A DNA stretch of 64,000 bases, from contig JADJCX010000035.1 in the NCBI GenBank assembly GCA_016703005.1, positions 1 through 64,000 of the forward strand, in the 5' to 3' direction. The notes under the pieces are model-generated. The model saw only the letters and a list, made by a program, of their open reading frames with translations. It made no database searches and was not told where the DNA came from. Position numbers and translations under genes: made by a program. Origin of the DNA: Flavobacteriales bacterium (GTDB lineage: Bacteria; Bacteroidota; Bacteroidia; Flavobacteriales_F; PHOS-HE28). The stretch's first letter is position 1. Each line of letters opens with the position of its first letter. This document shows positions 1-8,363 of this stretch, in pieces.

Positions 1-2821
1 TTCCGCGCCTTCCTGATCCTGCAGCTCACCACCTTGTACTCGGGGCACATGGCCAGTGAGTCGCTTACGCTGCTGGTGATGAGGTTGAGCATCATTTCCG
101 GGAAGTGGAAGGTGCTGCTGAGGATGCCGGGCTTCACCTCGTCGGTGATCAGGGCCTTGATGTCCACTTTGCCGCGCGCGCTTTCCACGCAGACCATGTC
201 GCCCTCGGCGATGCCGTGTTTGGCGGCGTCCTCGGGGTTGATGAGCAGCACGTCCTCGGTGAGGATGGCGCCGTTGCCGGTGCGCCGCGTCATGGCGCCG
301 CAGTTGTAGTGCTCCAGCTCGCGGTTGGTGGTGATGATGTAGGGGAATTCCGCCTGGTTGGCCTTCACCTCGGGGCTCATCTGCCACGCGTTGAAGTAGA
401 AGTGGCCGAGCCCCCTTTTGAACGTGTCGGTATGCAGGATCTTGGTGTCGGTGCCGTCGGGGTGTACGGGCCATTGCTTGCCGTGCTCGCCGAGCTCGTC
501 CCACTTCACGCCTTTGAAGAAGGGCACGATGCGGCTGATCTCCTTGAGGACCACTCAGGCTCGTAGGTGCTCTTGGCATTGCCGCTCTTGCGACCGGTCT
601 TGGCGGCGTAGCGCTCCATGATGTCGCAGATGATCTGGCCATCGGGCTTGGTGCCCTCCACCGGTGGCACGGCGGCGTTCACGCGTTGGATGCGGCGTTC
701 GCCGTTGGTGAAGGTGCCACTCTTTTCCAGGAAGCTGGCGCCGGGCAGCACGACGTGCGCGAGCTTGGCGGTCTCCGTCATGAAGAGCTCCTGCACCACG
801 AAGAGTTCGAGCGCGCCGAGGGCCTTGCGCACGTGGTTGGTGTTGGGATCCGTCTGGCCCATGTCCTCACCGCATACCCACATCGCCTTCAGCGTACCGG
901 CGAGCGCGGCATCATACATCTGCGGGATCTTCTTGCCGACGACGTTCGGCACGTGCACGCCATAGAAGTCGTCGTAGAGCTTGCTGTACTCGGGCGTGTC
1001 CACCGCGAAATAGCCGGCGCCCTGGTGCGGCTGGCAGCCCATGTCGGCCGCGCCCTGCACGTTGTTCTGTCCGCGCAGCGGGTTCACGCCCACGCCGCGG
1101 CGGCCGATGTTGCCGGTCATCATGGCGATGTCGGCGATCTGCATCACGGTGAAGGTGCCTTGGTAATGCTCGGTGACACCCAGGCCGTGGAAGCTCATGG
1201 CGGCGGGTGAGCTCGCGTAGGCGATCGCAGCCTTGCGCACCAGTTCACGGTCCACGCCCGTGACTTTCTCCATTTCGGCGATATCGGTGCCGAGCAGTTC
1301 CTTCTTGAAGTCTTCGTAACCCTCCGTGCGCGTGTCGATGAACTCCTGCTTCACCAGGCCCTCGCGCACGATGTAGTGCATGAATATGTTGAGCAGCGCC
1401 ACGTTGGTGCCGGGCTTCAGCTGCAGGTGGAACTGGGCGTAGCGGGCCAGCTCGGTGCGGCGCGGGTCGATCACGATGAGGGTCTTCCCCTTCATGATCT
1501 GCTGCTTGATCTTGGCGCCCGTCACCGGGTGCGCGTCCGTGGGGTTCGCACCGATGACCATGATGGTGTGCGTGTCCTTCAGGTCGTCGATGCTGTTCGT
1601 GGCAGCGCCGGTGCCGAAGGTCTTCTGCATGCCGAGCGCAGTGGGGCTGTGGCAGACGCGTGCGCAACTGTCGATGTTATTGGTGCCCACCTGCACGCGG
1701 AAGAATTTCTGCATGAGGTAGTTCTCCTCGTTCGGGCAGCGCGCGCTGCTCACACCGGCCAGCGCATCGGGGCCGTGCTTCTCCACGATGTCGGCGAAGC
1801 GGTCCACGATGAAGTCATAGGCTTCGTCCCAGGTTGCCGGTACCAATTCGCCGTTCTTGCGGATCAACGGCGTGCGCAGCCGTTCCGGGTGATCATAGAA
1901 GTGGAAGGCGTAGCGGCCTATCAAGCAGGTATGGCCTTGGTTCGATTCCGCATCGTACGGCGCGGTGATGGCGACCACCTTGTTGTCCTTCACCTTCACT
2001 TCGAGGTTGCAGCCCACGCCGCAATAGGTGCAGACGCTGCGCACCACTTCATCGGCCTTGGTCTCCTTGCTCTTGAACACATCGGTGATGGCGCTCGTGG
2101 GGCAGGCCTGCGCACAGGCGCCGCAGCTCACGCAATTGCTCTTGAAGAAGCTCTCGTCGGTGCCTTTGGCGATGTGGCTGTCGAAGCCGCGGCCGGCCAT
2201 CGTGAGCACCATCTCGCCCTGCACTTCATCGCAGGCGCGCACACAGCGGTAGCAGCTGATGCACGCGCTGAGGTCGCTCACCATGTACGGATGGCTCGTG
2301 TCCATCGGCGTGTTCTGGTGCGTCTTGCCTTTCGGGTAGCGCACGCTGTCGATGTCGAAGCCGATCTGCTGGACGACGTTGTAGAGCTCGTTCGCGCCGT
2401 GGTCCTCGGTCTTCAGCCGCTCGGTATCGTAGTCGGTGAGCACCAGCTCGATGATGTTCTTCCGCAGCCGCTCCATGCGCGGGCTGTTCGTGGTGATGTA
2501 CATGCCCTTGCCCACGGGCGAGTGGCAGGAGGCCATCACTTTGGAAGGACCATCCTCCTGTAGCGCGACTTCCACGGAACACACGCGGCAACTGCCGAAG
2601 GGCTCCAGGTTGGGCGCATCGCACAGCGTGGGCACCGGATTCGGTCCGATGTGCCGGCGCATGAAGGCCAGCATCGTTTCGTTCTTGTTGATGGGGTAGG
2701 CCTTGCCATCGATGTAGGCGACGTCGACTTCGGTGGCCACCGCGTTGCTCGTTGATGGAGCGGACTGCTGGCGCGCAGAAGGAGGAGCGCTTGTACCATG
2801 CTTAGCTGACGGCGTGTTCAT
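1..2821 (-). CDS. fdhA: NAD-type formate dehydrogenase, catalytic (alpha) subunit; frameshifted and cut by the left edge
   Basis: This is the molybdenum/tungsten bis-MGD subunit that oxidises formate to CO2, of the soluble FdsA type. The ATG at 2821 begins an N-terminal 2Fe-2S domain (Cys67, Cys78, Cys81, Cys99), then two 4Fe-4S clusters (CISCYRCVRAC and CVSCGACAQAC), then the CTYCGVGC cluster and the molybdopterin domain. The active-site motif SCARVCHSP has cysteine, not selenocysteine. The reading frame breaks near 553: the frame in use stops at 506, but the other frame continues with typical family sequence (ISRIVPFFKGVKWDELGEHG) to the window edge, ending CRIRKA, close to the usual family end. 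One missing base explains it. Partner subunit: the fused diaphorase at 52435. Maturation genes (fdhD, moa/moe/mob) lie within 20 kb. Confidence 0.93.
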
Positions 2822-2841
2822 TCGGAAGAAGAGTAGATGCA

Positions 2842-2849
2842 CGAAGATA
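2842..2849 (-). promoter_or_regulatory. -7-like promoter box of fdhA
   Basis: On the minus strand the sequence reads TATCTTCG, 21 bases before the fdhA ATG. It resembles the Bacteroidetes -7 element TAnnTTTG, and the same box recurs before other genes in the window. No clear TTG -33 element is seen, so this is an inference from position and similarity. Confidence 0.4.
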
Positions 2850-3267
2850 GGTGGGGGTTTGGGCGTTCCGGCTTGAAGACTCGCCGTCGGGCTCTTCCCT
2901 GCAAGTCCGCACTCGTCGTACCTCCTCGCTTGCGGGCTTTCCGGTCCGATCCCTAACGCGATATGCAACCGCCCCATGCCTTGGAAAACTATTGGATGGA
3001 CGGAGGTCCTGACACGAGCATTGATACGCGGAGCACAATGAACGCTAGTCCGATCCTGATAACGGCCACCGCTACCCCCTTCGCCCAGCGAGCGAGCACC
3101 GCTAAGTCCAACTTCCACGGCGAGACTTATCTGGTCACTACCAACCGGGTTTTGCCACTCCGGCCTTGGGTCTGAGTGGTGACCGACTGCACTGAATGCA
3201 TCACTCACTCACCCCCATCCCCAGCGGATAAGCACAGCACGCCCAAGCCTTGCCCAGCTCCGGCCGC
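2850..3267. other. Non-coding stretch upstream of fdhA
   Basis: About 420 bases between the fdhA promoter box and the stop of the DUF2024 gene. The fdhA reading frame stays open upstream to 3208, but the translation there has no recognisable family character and is arginine/serine rich in a way typical of chance ORFs in GC-rich DNA. I see no RNA gene, repeat or terminator. Confidence 0.5.
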
Positions 3268-3621
3268 TCACTCGCAGCCCTCCATCTCGATGATGAAGTA
3301 GCCCTGCATTTGGATCAGCGCCTCCCATTGGGGCCGCAGGGCCTCCACATGGCAGAAGCGGCACTCCTTGGCGGTAAGCGCCTGGCCCTCTTGGCCCTTG
3401 GTGCGCAGGTAGTCGCGGCCGAGGGCGTGGATCACCGTGGTATCGCGCAGGCTGCTCGGAGCTATGATGTCGAAGTGCATCACCGTACCGTCCTTCTTCT
3501 TCACGTAGGTGTCCCAAACGGCTACTTCCATCTTGTAGGTGGTTGGTATCTGTGTATTGCGTTGCGCCGCTACGGTCATCGGGAGGATCGCGAGGAGGGC
3601 GATGAAGAGTTTGCGTGCCAT
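3268..3621 (-). CDS. DUF2024 family protein with a signal peptide
   Basis: A 117-residue protein. Residues 1-19 look like a signal peptide (MARKLFIALLAILPMTVAAQ). The rest matches the small DUF2024 family, with the family-typical VAVWDTYVKKKDGTVMHFD, GQALTAKECRFCHVE and GYFIIEMEGC stretches. The family's function is not known. The conserved ECRFCH segment is formally a CxxCH motif, which in an exported protein could bind heme or metal; that is speculation. It is divergently transcribed from the CPxC protein at 3703 across a perfectly symmetric promoter, so the two are probably co-regulated, perhaps by the MarR-type protein at 4012. DUF2024 proteins are, as I recall, usually without a signal peptide, so export here is unusual. 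Confidence 0.8.
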   Translation of the reverse strand: MARKLFIALLAILPMTVAAQRNTQIPTTYKMEVAVWDTYVKKKDGTVMHFDIIAPSSLRDTTVIHALGRDYLRTKGQEGQALTAKECRFCHVEALRPQWEALIQMQGYFIIEMEGCE

Positions 3622-3640
3622 GCGGATGTGTGATCGGCGT

Positions 3641-3681
3641 CGGTGCGAATATAGTTCGCATACCTAACTATATTCGCACCG
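3641..3681. promoter_or_regulatory. Symmetric divergent promoter/operator
   Basis: CGGTGCGAATATAGTT (3641-3656) and its exact inverse complement (3666-3681) flank a 9-base spacer. Each arm holds TATATTCG reading outward, a -7-like box 24-26 bases before the start codon on its side (3621 on minus, 3703 on plus). Nested in the left half is a second palindrome, TGCGAA-TATAG-TTCGCA (3644-3660). The arrangement suggests two divergent promoters covered by a dimeric regulator; the MarR-type protein encoded at 4012 is the obvious candidate, by inference from position. Confidence 0.7.
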
Positions 3682-3702
3682 GCAACCTAACGCCATCCAA
3701 CC

Positions 3703-3939
3703 ATGAACAAAGCGATTTTCTACCATGCCGGCTGTCCCGTTTGTGTAAACGCCGAGAACCGCATCACTGAGATCGTTGACCGCAGCAAGTATGATGTGGA
3801 AATCGTACACCTGGGCGAGCAACGCGGCCGTATCGCCGAAGCTGAAGCCGCAGGCGTGAAGAGCGTGCCCGCGTTGAAGCTGGGCAACGATGTACTGCAC
3901 ATCAACTTCGGCGCGAGCATGGCCGATGTGAAGGGCTGA
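3703..3939 (+). CDS. Small thioredoxin/glutaredoxin-fold protein with CPVC motif
   Basis: A 78-residue protein beginning MNKAIFYHAGCPVCVNAE. The opening beta strand followed by C-P-V-C is the active-site layout of thioredoxin-fold redox proteins, and the later SVPAL has the cis-proline typical of the fold. No signal peptide, so it should act in the cytoplasm. It is much shorter than standard thioredoxin (about 105) and close to NrdH/glutaredoxin size. It shares a symmetric promoter with the DUF2024 gene and is followed by a hairpin and a MarR-type regulator gene, which together look like a small redox-related regulon. Its substrate cannot be deduced. Confidence 0.78.
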   Translation: MNKAIFYHAGCPVCVNAENRITEIVDRSKYDVEIVHLGEQRGRIAEAEAAGVKSVPALKLGNDVLHINFGASMADVKG

Positions 3940-3956
3940 TCGGTCCACTACTTCGA

Positions 3957-3986
3957 GAAGACCCGGAACAGAACATCCGGGTCTTC
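3957..3986 (+). terminator. Hairpin after the CPVC gene
   Basis: GAAGACCCGG and its exact inverse complement CCGGGTCTTC form a 10-bp stem with a 10-base loop, 18 bases after the stop at 3939. Only a short, interrupted T stretch follows, so termination may be weak and could allow read-through to the MarR-type gene. Confidence 0.5.
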
Positions 3987-4011
3987 GCATTTCCACGAAC
4001 TTTGATCGACC

Positions 4012-4593
4012 ATGGGCACCGCTGCTAACGCGAACACCGCGCTTGACCACCACCTGGCCACGGTGCTTGAGCGCATTGGCGAGGTGTCGCGGGCATTGCG
4101 ACTGCGGGAGGCGGGAGAGGCGGAGATCAGCCCGTTGCAACTGCGGATCATGGGCTTCATTGCAGACCATCCGGATACCCAGGTTGGCGTGGCGCGATTG
4201 TCCGATGAACTGCAGATCGGCCGCCCCACCATCAGCGTGAGCGTTCGGCTGCTGGTGGAGCAAGGCTTGCTATTGCGCCGCGCTGATCCCGCCGATCAGC
4301 GCGGCCATACGCTCCGACTTTCGGCCAAGGCCTTGCGGGGCATGACCGCTGGTTCACCCCTTGATGATGCCGTCGCCGCGCTCGATCGATCGTCCAAAGA
4401 GGCCTTGCTGCTCGCGCTCATGCAAGTGTTGCATCAGCTGGTCGGTTCGCGCAAGCTGCAGGTGCAACGCATGTGCTGGACCTGTGCGCACTACGATGGA
4501 GACCGCAAGGAACACCATCGCTGCCTGTTGCTGAAGAAGACACTGAAAGTCCGCGAGCTGCGCACGGATTGTGCGGAGTACGAGGCGGCGTAA
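4012..4593 (+). CDS. MarR-family transcriptional regulator with C-terminal cysteines
   Basis: 193 residues. Residues about 25-110 form a winged helix-turn-helix of MarR type: the recognition segment includes LSDELQIGRPTISVSVRLL, followed by a wing with RRADPADQRGHTLRLS. The C-terminal third adds a cysteine-rich stretch (MCWTCAHYDGD, then HRC and DCAEY), with four cysteines and nearby histidines that could sense oxidants or bind a metal; this tail is not part of the core MarR fold. It lies 70 bases after the CPVC redox gene and near a symmetric operator-like promoter, so autoregulation or control of the DUF2024/CPVC pair is plausible. Ligand unknown. Confidence 0.85.
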   Translation: MGTAANANTALDHHLATVLERIGEVSRALRLREAGEAEISPLQLRIMGFIADHPDTQVGVARLSDELQIGRPTISVSVRLLVEQGLLLRRADPADQRGHTLRLSAKALRGMTAGSPLDDAVAALDRSSKEALLLALMQVLHQLVGSRKLQVQRMCWTCAHYDGDRKEHHRCLLLKKTLKVRELRTDCAEYEAA

Positions 4594-4656
4594 CAGCTCG
4601 GCATTAGCGCGCAAGGTGCCACGGAACGAGAAGACCAGCTAGTCAACCGTCTTCCC

Positions 4657-4926
4657 CTATCCAACCACCACTTCCACGGAACACACCCGGCAGCTACCGA
4701 AGGGCTCCAGATTCGGCGCATCGCAAAGCGTAGGAACAGGGTTCGGTCCAATGTGCCGGCGCATGAAGGCCAGCATCGTTTCGTTCTTGTTGATGGGGTA
4801 TGCCTTGCCATCGATGTAGGCAACGTCGACCTCGGTGGCCACCGCGTTGGAGGTGCTGGGGGCGCTTTGCGTGCGCGCCACGGGTCCTGTGCTTGAGCCG
4901 GTCCGGGCGAAAGGCGTTGACTTCAT
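4657..4926 (-). pseudogene. Truncated second copy of the fdhA 5' end
   Basis: An 89-codon reading frame starting MKSTPFARTG. From QSAPSTSNAV through CRVCSVEV it is identical in protein to residues 19-85 of fdhA, then ends after three extra residues (VVG, stop). It keeps three of the four 2Fe-2S cysteines and lacks the fourth and everything after it. Over the about 170 bases that encode TEVDVAY to CRVCSVEV I count 14 differences from fdhA, all synonymous. The leader peptides differ but align, and a TATCTTCG box lies 18 bases upstream. It is either the stump of a recently lost second formate dehydrogenase gene or an assembly artefact; a functional small protein is less likely. Confidence 0.85.
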
Positions 4927-4944
4927 GGGAGGAAGCGTGATGGA

Positions 4945-4952
4945 CGAAGATA
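4945..4952 (-). promoter_or_regulatory. -7-like promoter box of the fdhA fragment
   Basis: Minus strand TATCTTCG, the same eight bases and nearly the same distance to the start codon as at fdhA (18 versus 20 bases between box and ATG). It suggests the duplicated unit included its promoter and may still be transcribed. Confidence 0.4.
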
Positions 4953-5034
4953 GCGGCGGCATTGGGCAACCGTTGTCCGGGGATCCGTCTTTCCTATGGG
5001 CCTACCTTGGCCCGCTACCCGACCATTCCCCCCT

Positions 5035-5313
5035 ATGCCTGCGATCACGTTCAAGTTGAAGCTCATCGGTATGGACCGAGCTGTGAATCCTGATTTCCTA
5101 GAGACTGTAACGCGTACCAACGAAAAGGCGCAAGAGTTGCTCGAGCGCTATGAGCAAGCCGGTCCGTTCGCCTGCGAAGAGCACCCGGACGGGGTGCCGG
5201 TGATCGAAGTGTGTGCCATCTTCCAGAGCAGTGTGAAGGTGCGCAAGCTGAAGTTCTGCTGCCAAGCCTTGGCCGACCAAGTGGAGGCGCGGATGGCCGA
5301 GCTGGTGAAGTGA
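5035..5313 (+). CDS. Conserved-looking small protein of unknown function
   Basis: 92 residues from ATG 5035 (MPAITFKLKLIGMDRAVNPD). An upstream in-frame ATG at 4996 would add 13 residues, but TACCTTGG at 5003, a -7-like box, favours the shorter form. I do not recognise the family. It is mixed alpha/beta, with a helical middle (TRTNEKAQELLERYEQAG) and cysteines at CEEH, VCAIF and CCQAL. No signal peptide or membrane segment. It faces the secreted protein gene at 5322 end to end, only 8 bases apart. Confidence 0.6.
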   Translation: MPAITFKLKLIGMDRAVNPDFLETVTRTNEKAQELLERYEQAGPFACEEHPDGVPVIEVCAIFQSSVKVRKLKFCCQALADQVEARMAELVK

Positions 5314-5321
5314 CCGGCGGT

Positions 5322-6921
5322 CTATTCCACCCCGAACCGCGCCGTAGCGCCCATCTCCGGAACTTCGAGTACGTAGGTACCGCGGGCCAGTCCTTCGATC
5401 GCGATCTGCTGACCGGTACTTTGTACGATCGTCCTGCGCACCACGCGGCCTGACAAGTCGAGGACCACGAGCGTGGCGGGCATGGGCGTGCCTTGCGGCA
5501 GCTGCACGTATGCACTGCCTTGGGCCGGGTTCGGATGGATGAGGATGCCGGTGGCCAGCGTGTTGTCCACGGTGATCACCGTGCTCACATCCTCGGTGCC
5601 ATCGGCATCGATGCTGCGCAACCGGTAGTAGTTCATGCCGGTATGCGGCGTTCCGTCCTTGGTCACGTACTCGATCTGGAATTGCTGTTGCCCGCGGCTT
5701 CAACGGTGATGATGGGTTCGAATATGTCGCCGTCCGCACTGCGCTCCACTTCGAACCGTGCGCTGTTCTGCTCGCTGGCCGTGGCCCATTCCAGCACGTT
5801 GGTGCCACCGTTGTTGCGGCCGGTGAAGGAGAGGAGTTCGATAGGCAAGGGGACCACCGAACAATTCGCCGTGAAGGCGGTGGAGCAGGGTGCGCAAGTA
5901 GGGGTGAAGAAACGGCCTTCGGCGGTCGCGGTCCATTGGGTGTTGTTGCGTCCGAGAACAACGACCGCATTGGTGCCTCCGTTGTTCTGCAAGCCCTGAA
6001 CCGCCTCACCATTGTTCCATGTGGCACAAATGGGTTTGCTCAGTATCAATGACTCGATGCAGTTCGTTCGTTCATAGAGTACGATCTGACTGCTGTACAA
6101 TTGAGCATTGCATGAGAACATGGGCACATTGAGATAGCTCACCACGAATCGTCTGTTGGGAGCTACGCCAAGGGTTTGATAGAAGATACTGCCGCCGATG
6201 GATGGGTCAATGTCCTGCCAGGATCCAAAACTGCGTTTTGTGGACCGGCTGGAACCCCAGTGGGGATCGGCACCGTGTTCCAAGGCGAACCTGTGCCCGC
6301 AGCGGTCAGATTAAATGTGACATAGTTGTTGGACGAGATGACGCATTGTGTGTAGTTGGTGCCATTGAAGCAGAAGGTAAACCCGATGTTCACCACTGGG
6401 CTGTGAATGTCGTCCGTAAGGGTCAGTGCAGTACCTGCATATGGATCGGCCGCGTAGGGCACGGCGGTTTGTGCGTAGCACATAGGCGTTGGGCATGTAA
6501 TGTTCAGCGTGTAGGCACCTGTAGCACCACCGAAACCATGCACGAGAATATGGTAGGTGGTGCCAAGGACACTGACCCAGTTCACCTGTGATTGCAGTCC
6601 GCAGAAGTCGTCGACCCCTGCGGTACAAACGAATGCTCCACAAGCACCTGTATACACCCGGATCTTGGTGTCATAGCCACTTCCGCAGAGCGAGGCAACG
6701 ACCAGATTGCCCGTCCCCACGAACCGGAACCACACGCCACCGCCGGTACCATCGGTGGTGCCGCAGAACGGCGCTACATCAGCCGTGAACGCGGTGGTAT
6801 TGCCAGCCACCACCGCACCGCATGCGATCAACGTACCGGGACATGCATCGGTTTGGCCCCAAGCACGCTGCTCAACAAGCAGAGCAGCACAACACACCGT
6901 CAACACCAAGAGCCGTTTCAT
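5322..6921 (-). CDS. Secreted T9SS cargo protein, two frameshifts
   Basis: The gene begins at ATG 6921 with a signal peptide (MKRLLVLTVCCAALLVEQ). The first part contains a jelly-roll/pre-peptidase-like segment (GGGVWFRFVGTGNLVVASLC, later GTTYHILVHGFGG) rich in cysteines. The end is a T9SS sorting domain: ILIHPNPAQGSAYVQLP through GLARGTYVLEV. Three frames must be joined: near 6227-6238, next to short T runs, and near 5690, where QQQFQIEYVTKDG resumes. Joined, the product is about 530 residues. It is exported through the inner membrane by Sec and across the outer membrane by T9SS; its activity is not evident. It overlaps the upstream gene by 4 bases, so they form one transcript. Confidence 0.75.
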
Positions 6922-7274
6922 TCGGTCTGGGTGCTGGGTTGCTGTGGCGAAAGAATGAGGCCATTGCTCACGTACACATTGCCTTCAAGAACATAGCCGT
7001 GCGCTTGCAGCAGGGCCTTCAACGTGGTGTGGTCGAGCACCACGTTCGCCGCCAACTTGAACACATCGGCCTCGTCGATGAACGAGCAGAACAGTACCGT
7101 AGGTTCGTTCACCAATGCCGCCTGCAAGGCCTTGGCGGCCACCGGTTCCGCAATGCCTTGCACTGCGAACTTGTAGACCAATTGTTCCTCTGGCTGCTGC
7201 GCGCGCATGGTTGCCGACAGACACAACAATGTCACGGTGAACATCACTGGGAAAACGGGATACTTGAGGGACAT
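6918..7274 (-). CDS. Exported small protein, possible degenerate HMA-like fold
   Basis: 118 residues from ATG 7274; the open frame extends upstream to 7430 but without coding character. Residues 1-26 look like a signal peptide (MSLKYPVFPVMFTVTLLCLS). The remainder has an alternating pattern (YKFAVQGIAEPVAAKALQAA, then VVLDHTTLKALLQAHGY) that resembles the beta-alpha-beta heavy-metal-associated domain but lacks its CxxC. This resemblance is by eye only. It overlaps the start of the T9SS cargo gene by 4 bases (ATGA), which implies translational coupling. Confidence 0.6.
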   Translation of the reverse strand: MSLKYPVFPVMFTVTLLCLSATMRAQQPEEQLVYKFAVQGIAEPVAAKALQAALVNEPTVLFCSFIDEADVFKLAANVVLDHTTLKALLQAHGYVLEGNVYVSNGLILSPQQPSTQTE

Positions 7275-7396
7275 CGCTTCGCGGTAGACGAACGAAACTA
7301 GACCCCTCTGCAGCGGAACGCAAGAGGAATAGTTGCGGGCCGGGAGGCAACCCGGATGGGCCTTCTGCGACAGCGGGTCGCAAGGCTGGTCGGCCG

Positions 7397-7795
7397 TCAG
7401 CGCAAGACCGTGCCCACCGACCCGTACCACGGGTGGATCTCGTACTTCAATTGCCCGGCCTTCACAAAGGGGTCTGCCTTCAGATAGCCCTCCACTTCCT
7501 CTTTGGTATCACAGTCATAGAGCAGTAGACCGCGCCAATCGCTTTTGTCCCCGAAGGGTCCGCCCATAACGATCAGCCCACGCTTGCTCTGCGTGTCCTG
7601 ATGCTCAAGATGGGCCTTCAACGTGGTGGCGGAAGTCGCGCTATCGAGCGGGGCGGCATCACCTGTCGTGTACAGGACGAACCAGTACTGCTTCATGTGG
7701 TAGGTGCTGTCGGCGATGGTGACATCGAAAGTCCGCTGGCTGTATAGCGAGAGGGTGAGAGAGTAGAAGAGTGAAAGGGTGACGAGATGCTTCAT
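7397..7795 (-). CDS. Exported YCII-related domain protein
   Basis: 132 residues. After a signal-peptide-like start (MKHLVTLSLFYSLTLSLYSQ) the protein carries the YCII pattern: KQYWFVLYTTGD, RGLIVMGGPFGD and YLKADPFVKAGQLKYEIHPW, where the D and H residues are those conserved in YCII proteins. Family members are small ferredoxin-like dimers, some with dehalogenase-like roles; function here is unknown. The signal peptide is encoded by a phased 8-base repeat (7753-7784), an oddity. It overlaps the GrpB-family gene upstream by 4 bases. Confidence 0.8.
   Translation of the reverse strand: MKHLVTLSLFYSLTLSLYSQRTFDVTIADSTYHMKQYWFVLYTTGDAAPLDSATSATTLKAHLEHQDTQSKRGLIVMGGPFGDKSDWRGLLLYDCDTKEEVEGYLKADPFVKAGQLKYEIHPWYGSVGTVLR
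7753..7784. repeat. Four phased octamers inside the YCII gene signal sequence
   Basis: GGGTGAGA, GAGTAGAA, GAGTGAAA, GGGTGACG follow one another exactly every 8 bases and encode (minus strand) most of the hydrophobic core of the signal peptide. It resembles the short-period repeats seen between genes elsewhere in the window. Confidence 0.5.
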
Positions 7796-8358
7796 GGTCG
7801 TTCGGTCTTTGCTTGGGCAACAATGGAAGCGATGAAGTCGGTCTTCCCGATGGTGTATGCAGCGCGGTCATTCGGATGGGCCGTGTGGAGGACACGCTTC
7901 AGGGCCTCGTAGCGCAATGCTTCCTCAGGATGCGCGCGGAGGAAGTCACGGAAAAGGAGGCGATCGAGCGAAGCTTGATCGGGTTGCACCATGTGCACGT
8001 GCTCGGTGCGTTCACCGCGCGCATCGCGACCGATGAACCAAGCATAGAAGGGGGCGTGTTCGCCCATGGTGGGTCGCCATATGTACTCGTAGCCGAGATC
8101 CTTCATTACAGGGACCACCTCGCGTCGAACGCGATCGAGGCTCACCACCTCCACCTGCACATCGATGATCGGTTTGGCGCTGAGGCCGGGCACGGCGGTG
8201 CTGCCGATGTGGGCTATGCGCGTAACGAGATCCTGCGGCAATGACCGCAGGAGTTTCATTTCGAGCGCGTGGTAGCGCTGCGGCCAACGCTCGTCGTACG
8301 GAACGATATCGATCCGTTCGCGCGTGAGTTCTGCGATCCGGTCGCGGTGCTCCTTCAT
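7792..8358 (-). CDS. GrpB-family nucleotidyltransferase-like protein
   Basis: 188 residues from ATG 8358. The motif RIAHIGSTAVPGLSAKPIID is the hallmark of the GrpB/UPF0157 family, which has a nucleotidyltransferase fold: GS then a downstream acidic pair (DVQVEV). The middle (EYIWRPTMGEHAPFYAWF) and HVHMVQPDQ are also family-typical. Some members are fused to or act beside dephospho-CoA kinase, but the reaction is not established. It lies 5 bases after fdhD on the same strand and overlaps the YCII gene by 4, forming an fdhD-grpB-ycii cluster. Confidence 0.88.
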   Translation of the reverse strand: MKEHRDRIAELTRERIDIVPYDERWPQRYHALEMKLLRSLPQDLVTRIAHIGSTAVPGLSAKPIIDVQVEVVSLDRVRREVVPVMKDLGYEYIWRPTMGEHAPFYAWFIGRDARGERTEHVHMVQPDQASLDRLLFRDFLRAHPEEALRYEALKRVLHTAHPNDRAAYTIGKTDFIASIVAQAKTERP

Positions 8359-8363
8359 GGCCG

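Noticed and set aside
1376..2563. Long open frame of 395 codons on the plus strand opposite fdhA
   Set aside because: It is the antisense of a conserved gene, with a His/Ala/Val-rich composition that is typical for reverse frames in GC-rich DNA.
2821..3208. N-terminal extension of FdhA by 129 codons
   Set aside because: The upstream part has no family similarity, and the truncated copy at 4657-4926 starts at the equivalent of the 2821 ATG.
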